Shown here piece by piece: positions 25,444 to 64,000 of a stretch of 64,000 nucleotides of DNA. The stretch lies in the NCBI RefSeq assembly GCF_964340395.1, contig NC_135551.1:17158503-17222502 (forward strand). The letters run 5' to 3'. A program made the position numbers and the translations under genes. Under the pieces are notes generated by a model. It was not told the origin of the DNA. It did not search any database and saw nothing but the letters and a program-made list of their open reading frames with translations. The stretch comes from Glandiceps talaboti. Taxonomy: Eukaryota; Hemichordata; Enteropneusta; Spengelidae. Within the stretch, counting starts at the first letter, position 1; each line of letters begins with the position of its first letter.

Positions 25444-25533
25444 ATATCTAATGTATACATGAGCACCCCTACATAGTCGCCCTTTTATCACCTTCATGCC
25501 TGTTTGAAGTCTAAATTATATCATGTTGTCCTC

Positions 25534-63672
<38,139 letters not shown>

Positions 63673-64000
63673 TTTACTCGATGTCGTCTGACGTTAACCT
63701 GTTAAGGAAAGACCATCAATGACTTTCATATTCTATTTTATAAATATGTGAGTGATGTGAGAACGCATGATTGTTTGTTCTTAATGTATAAGTATCAAGA
63801 TGTTTATCAGTAAGTTCACAGCGTCAATTTCCAATACGAATTATAAATGAGAAGATTTGTAATCCTGTTGGTTGGGTGGTTTTTTATTTTTTATTTTTTT
63901 TAAACAGTTTTTAGCTCCGCTGCCAGCGACAGCTAAAACAATATTAAGGGTTAGGTTGATGCGCCGTCGCTGTCGTCCATCTGTCAACTATGTTTATTTT
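63673..64000 (-). promoter_or_regulatory. 5' flank of gene B (no defined promoter motif)
   Basis: Only 328 bp upstream of the ATG are in the window. I see no convincing TATA box or initiator at a standard distance. A splice acceptor could also place the 5' UTR further right, outside the window. Confidence 0.25.

Overview
The window is AT-rich animal DNA: split genes with consensus GT/AG introns, dense tetra- and pentanucleotide microsatellites, and CR1/Jockey-type LINEs, Penelope-like elements, a MULE and a TTAA-flanked MITE. Domain content (LDLa, CUB, C-type lectin, F5/8C, kringle, trefoil, LRR, 7TM) and repeat style suggest a bilaterian, probably marine, invertebrate. The sequence alone does not fix the phylum. 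I see no rRNA, tRNA or CRISPR.

The window is dominated by one receptor gene family present twice, in opposite orientation. Gene B (minus strand, 63672 down to 25534) can be assembled by eye into 30 exons whose splice phases all agree, giving an open frame of 1998 codons plus stop. Its predicted order is signal peptide, P-type trefoil, galactose-binding (fucolectin-like), kringle, EGF, lectin-like exon, F5/8C (discoidin), PAN/apple, CUB, C-type lectin, eight LDLa modules, LRRNT plus four LRR exons, rhodopsin-type 7TM of the LGR/relaxin-receptor (GRL101-like) kind, a kinase-like segment and a basic tail. Gene A (plus strand, 1259 to 12293) carries the second half of the same gene, from the first LDLa of the main array to the stop. 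It is also fully open, and its 5' part lies beyond the left edge of the window or is absent.

Layout: 1-12383 is arm A of a large inverted duplication (gene A, with an antisense LINE upstream of its first exon). 12384-25443 is a gene-poor spacer full of mobile DNA: a composite microsatellite/minisatellite, a long hairpin with a Crypton-like fragment, a 2.3-kb MULE with a 9-bp target duplication, the 3' end of a LINE, and a foldback. 25444-39565 is arm B (3' half of gene B, with the same LINE, now rearranged and carrying an extra duplicated LDLa exon). 39566-63672 holds the 5' ectodomain exons of gene B, separated by introns containing a truncated LINE, two Penelope-like fragments, a piggyBac-type MITE and many microsatellites. 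63673-64000 is the 5' flank.

The two genes converge on the spacer. The likely product is a cell-surface receptor that combines carbohydrate- and protein-binding modules with a G-protein-coupled core and a kinase-like cytoplasmic segment. The ligand and pathway cannot be read from the sequence.
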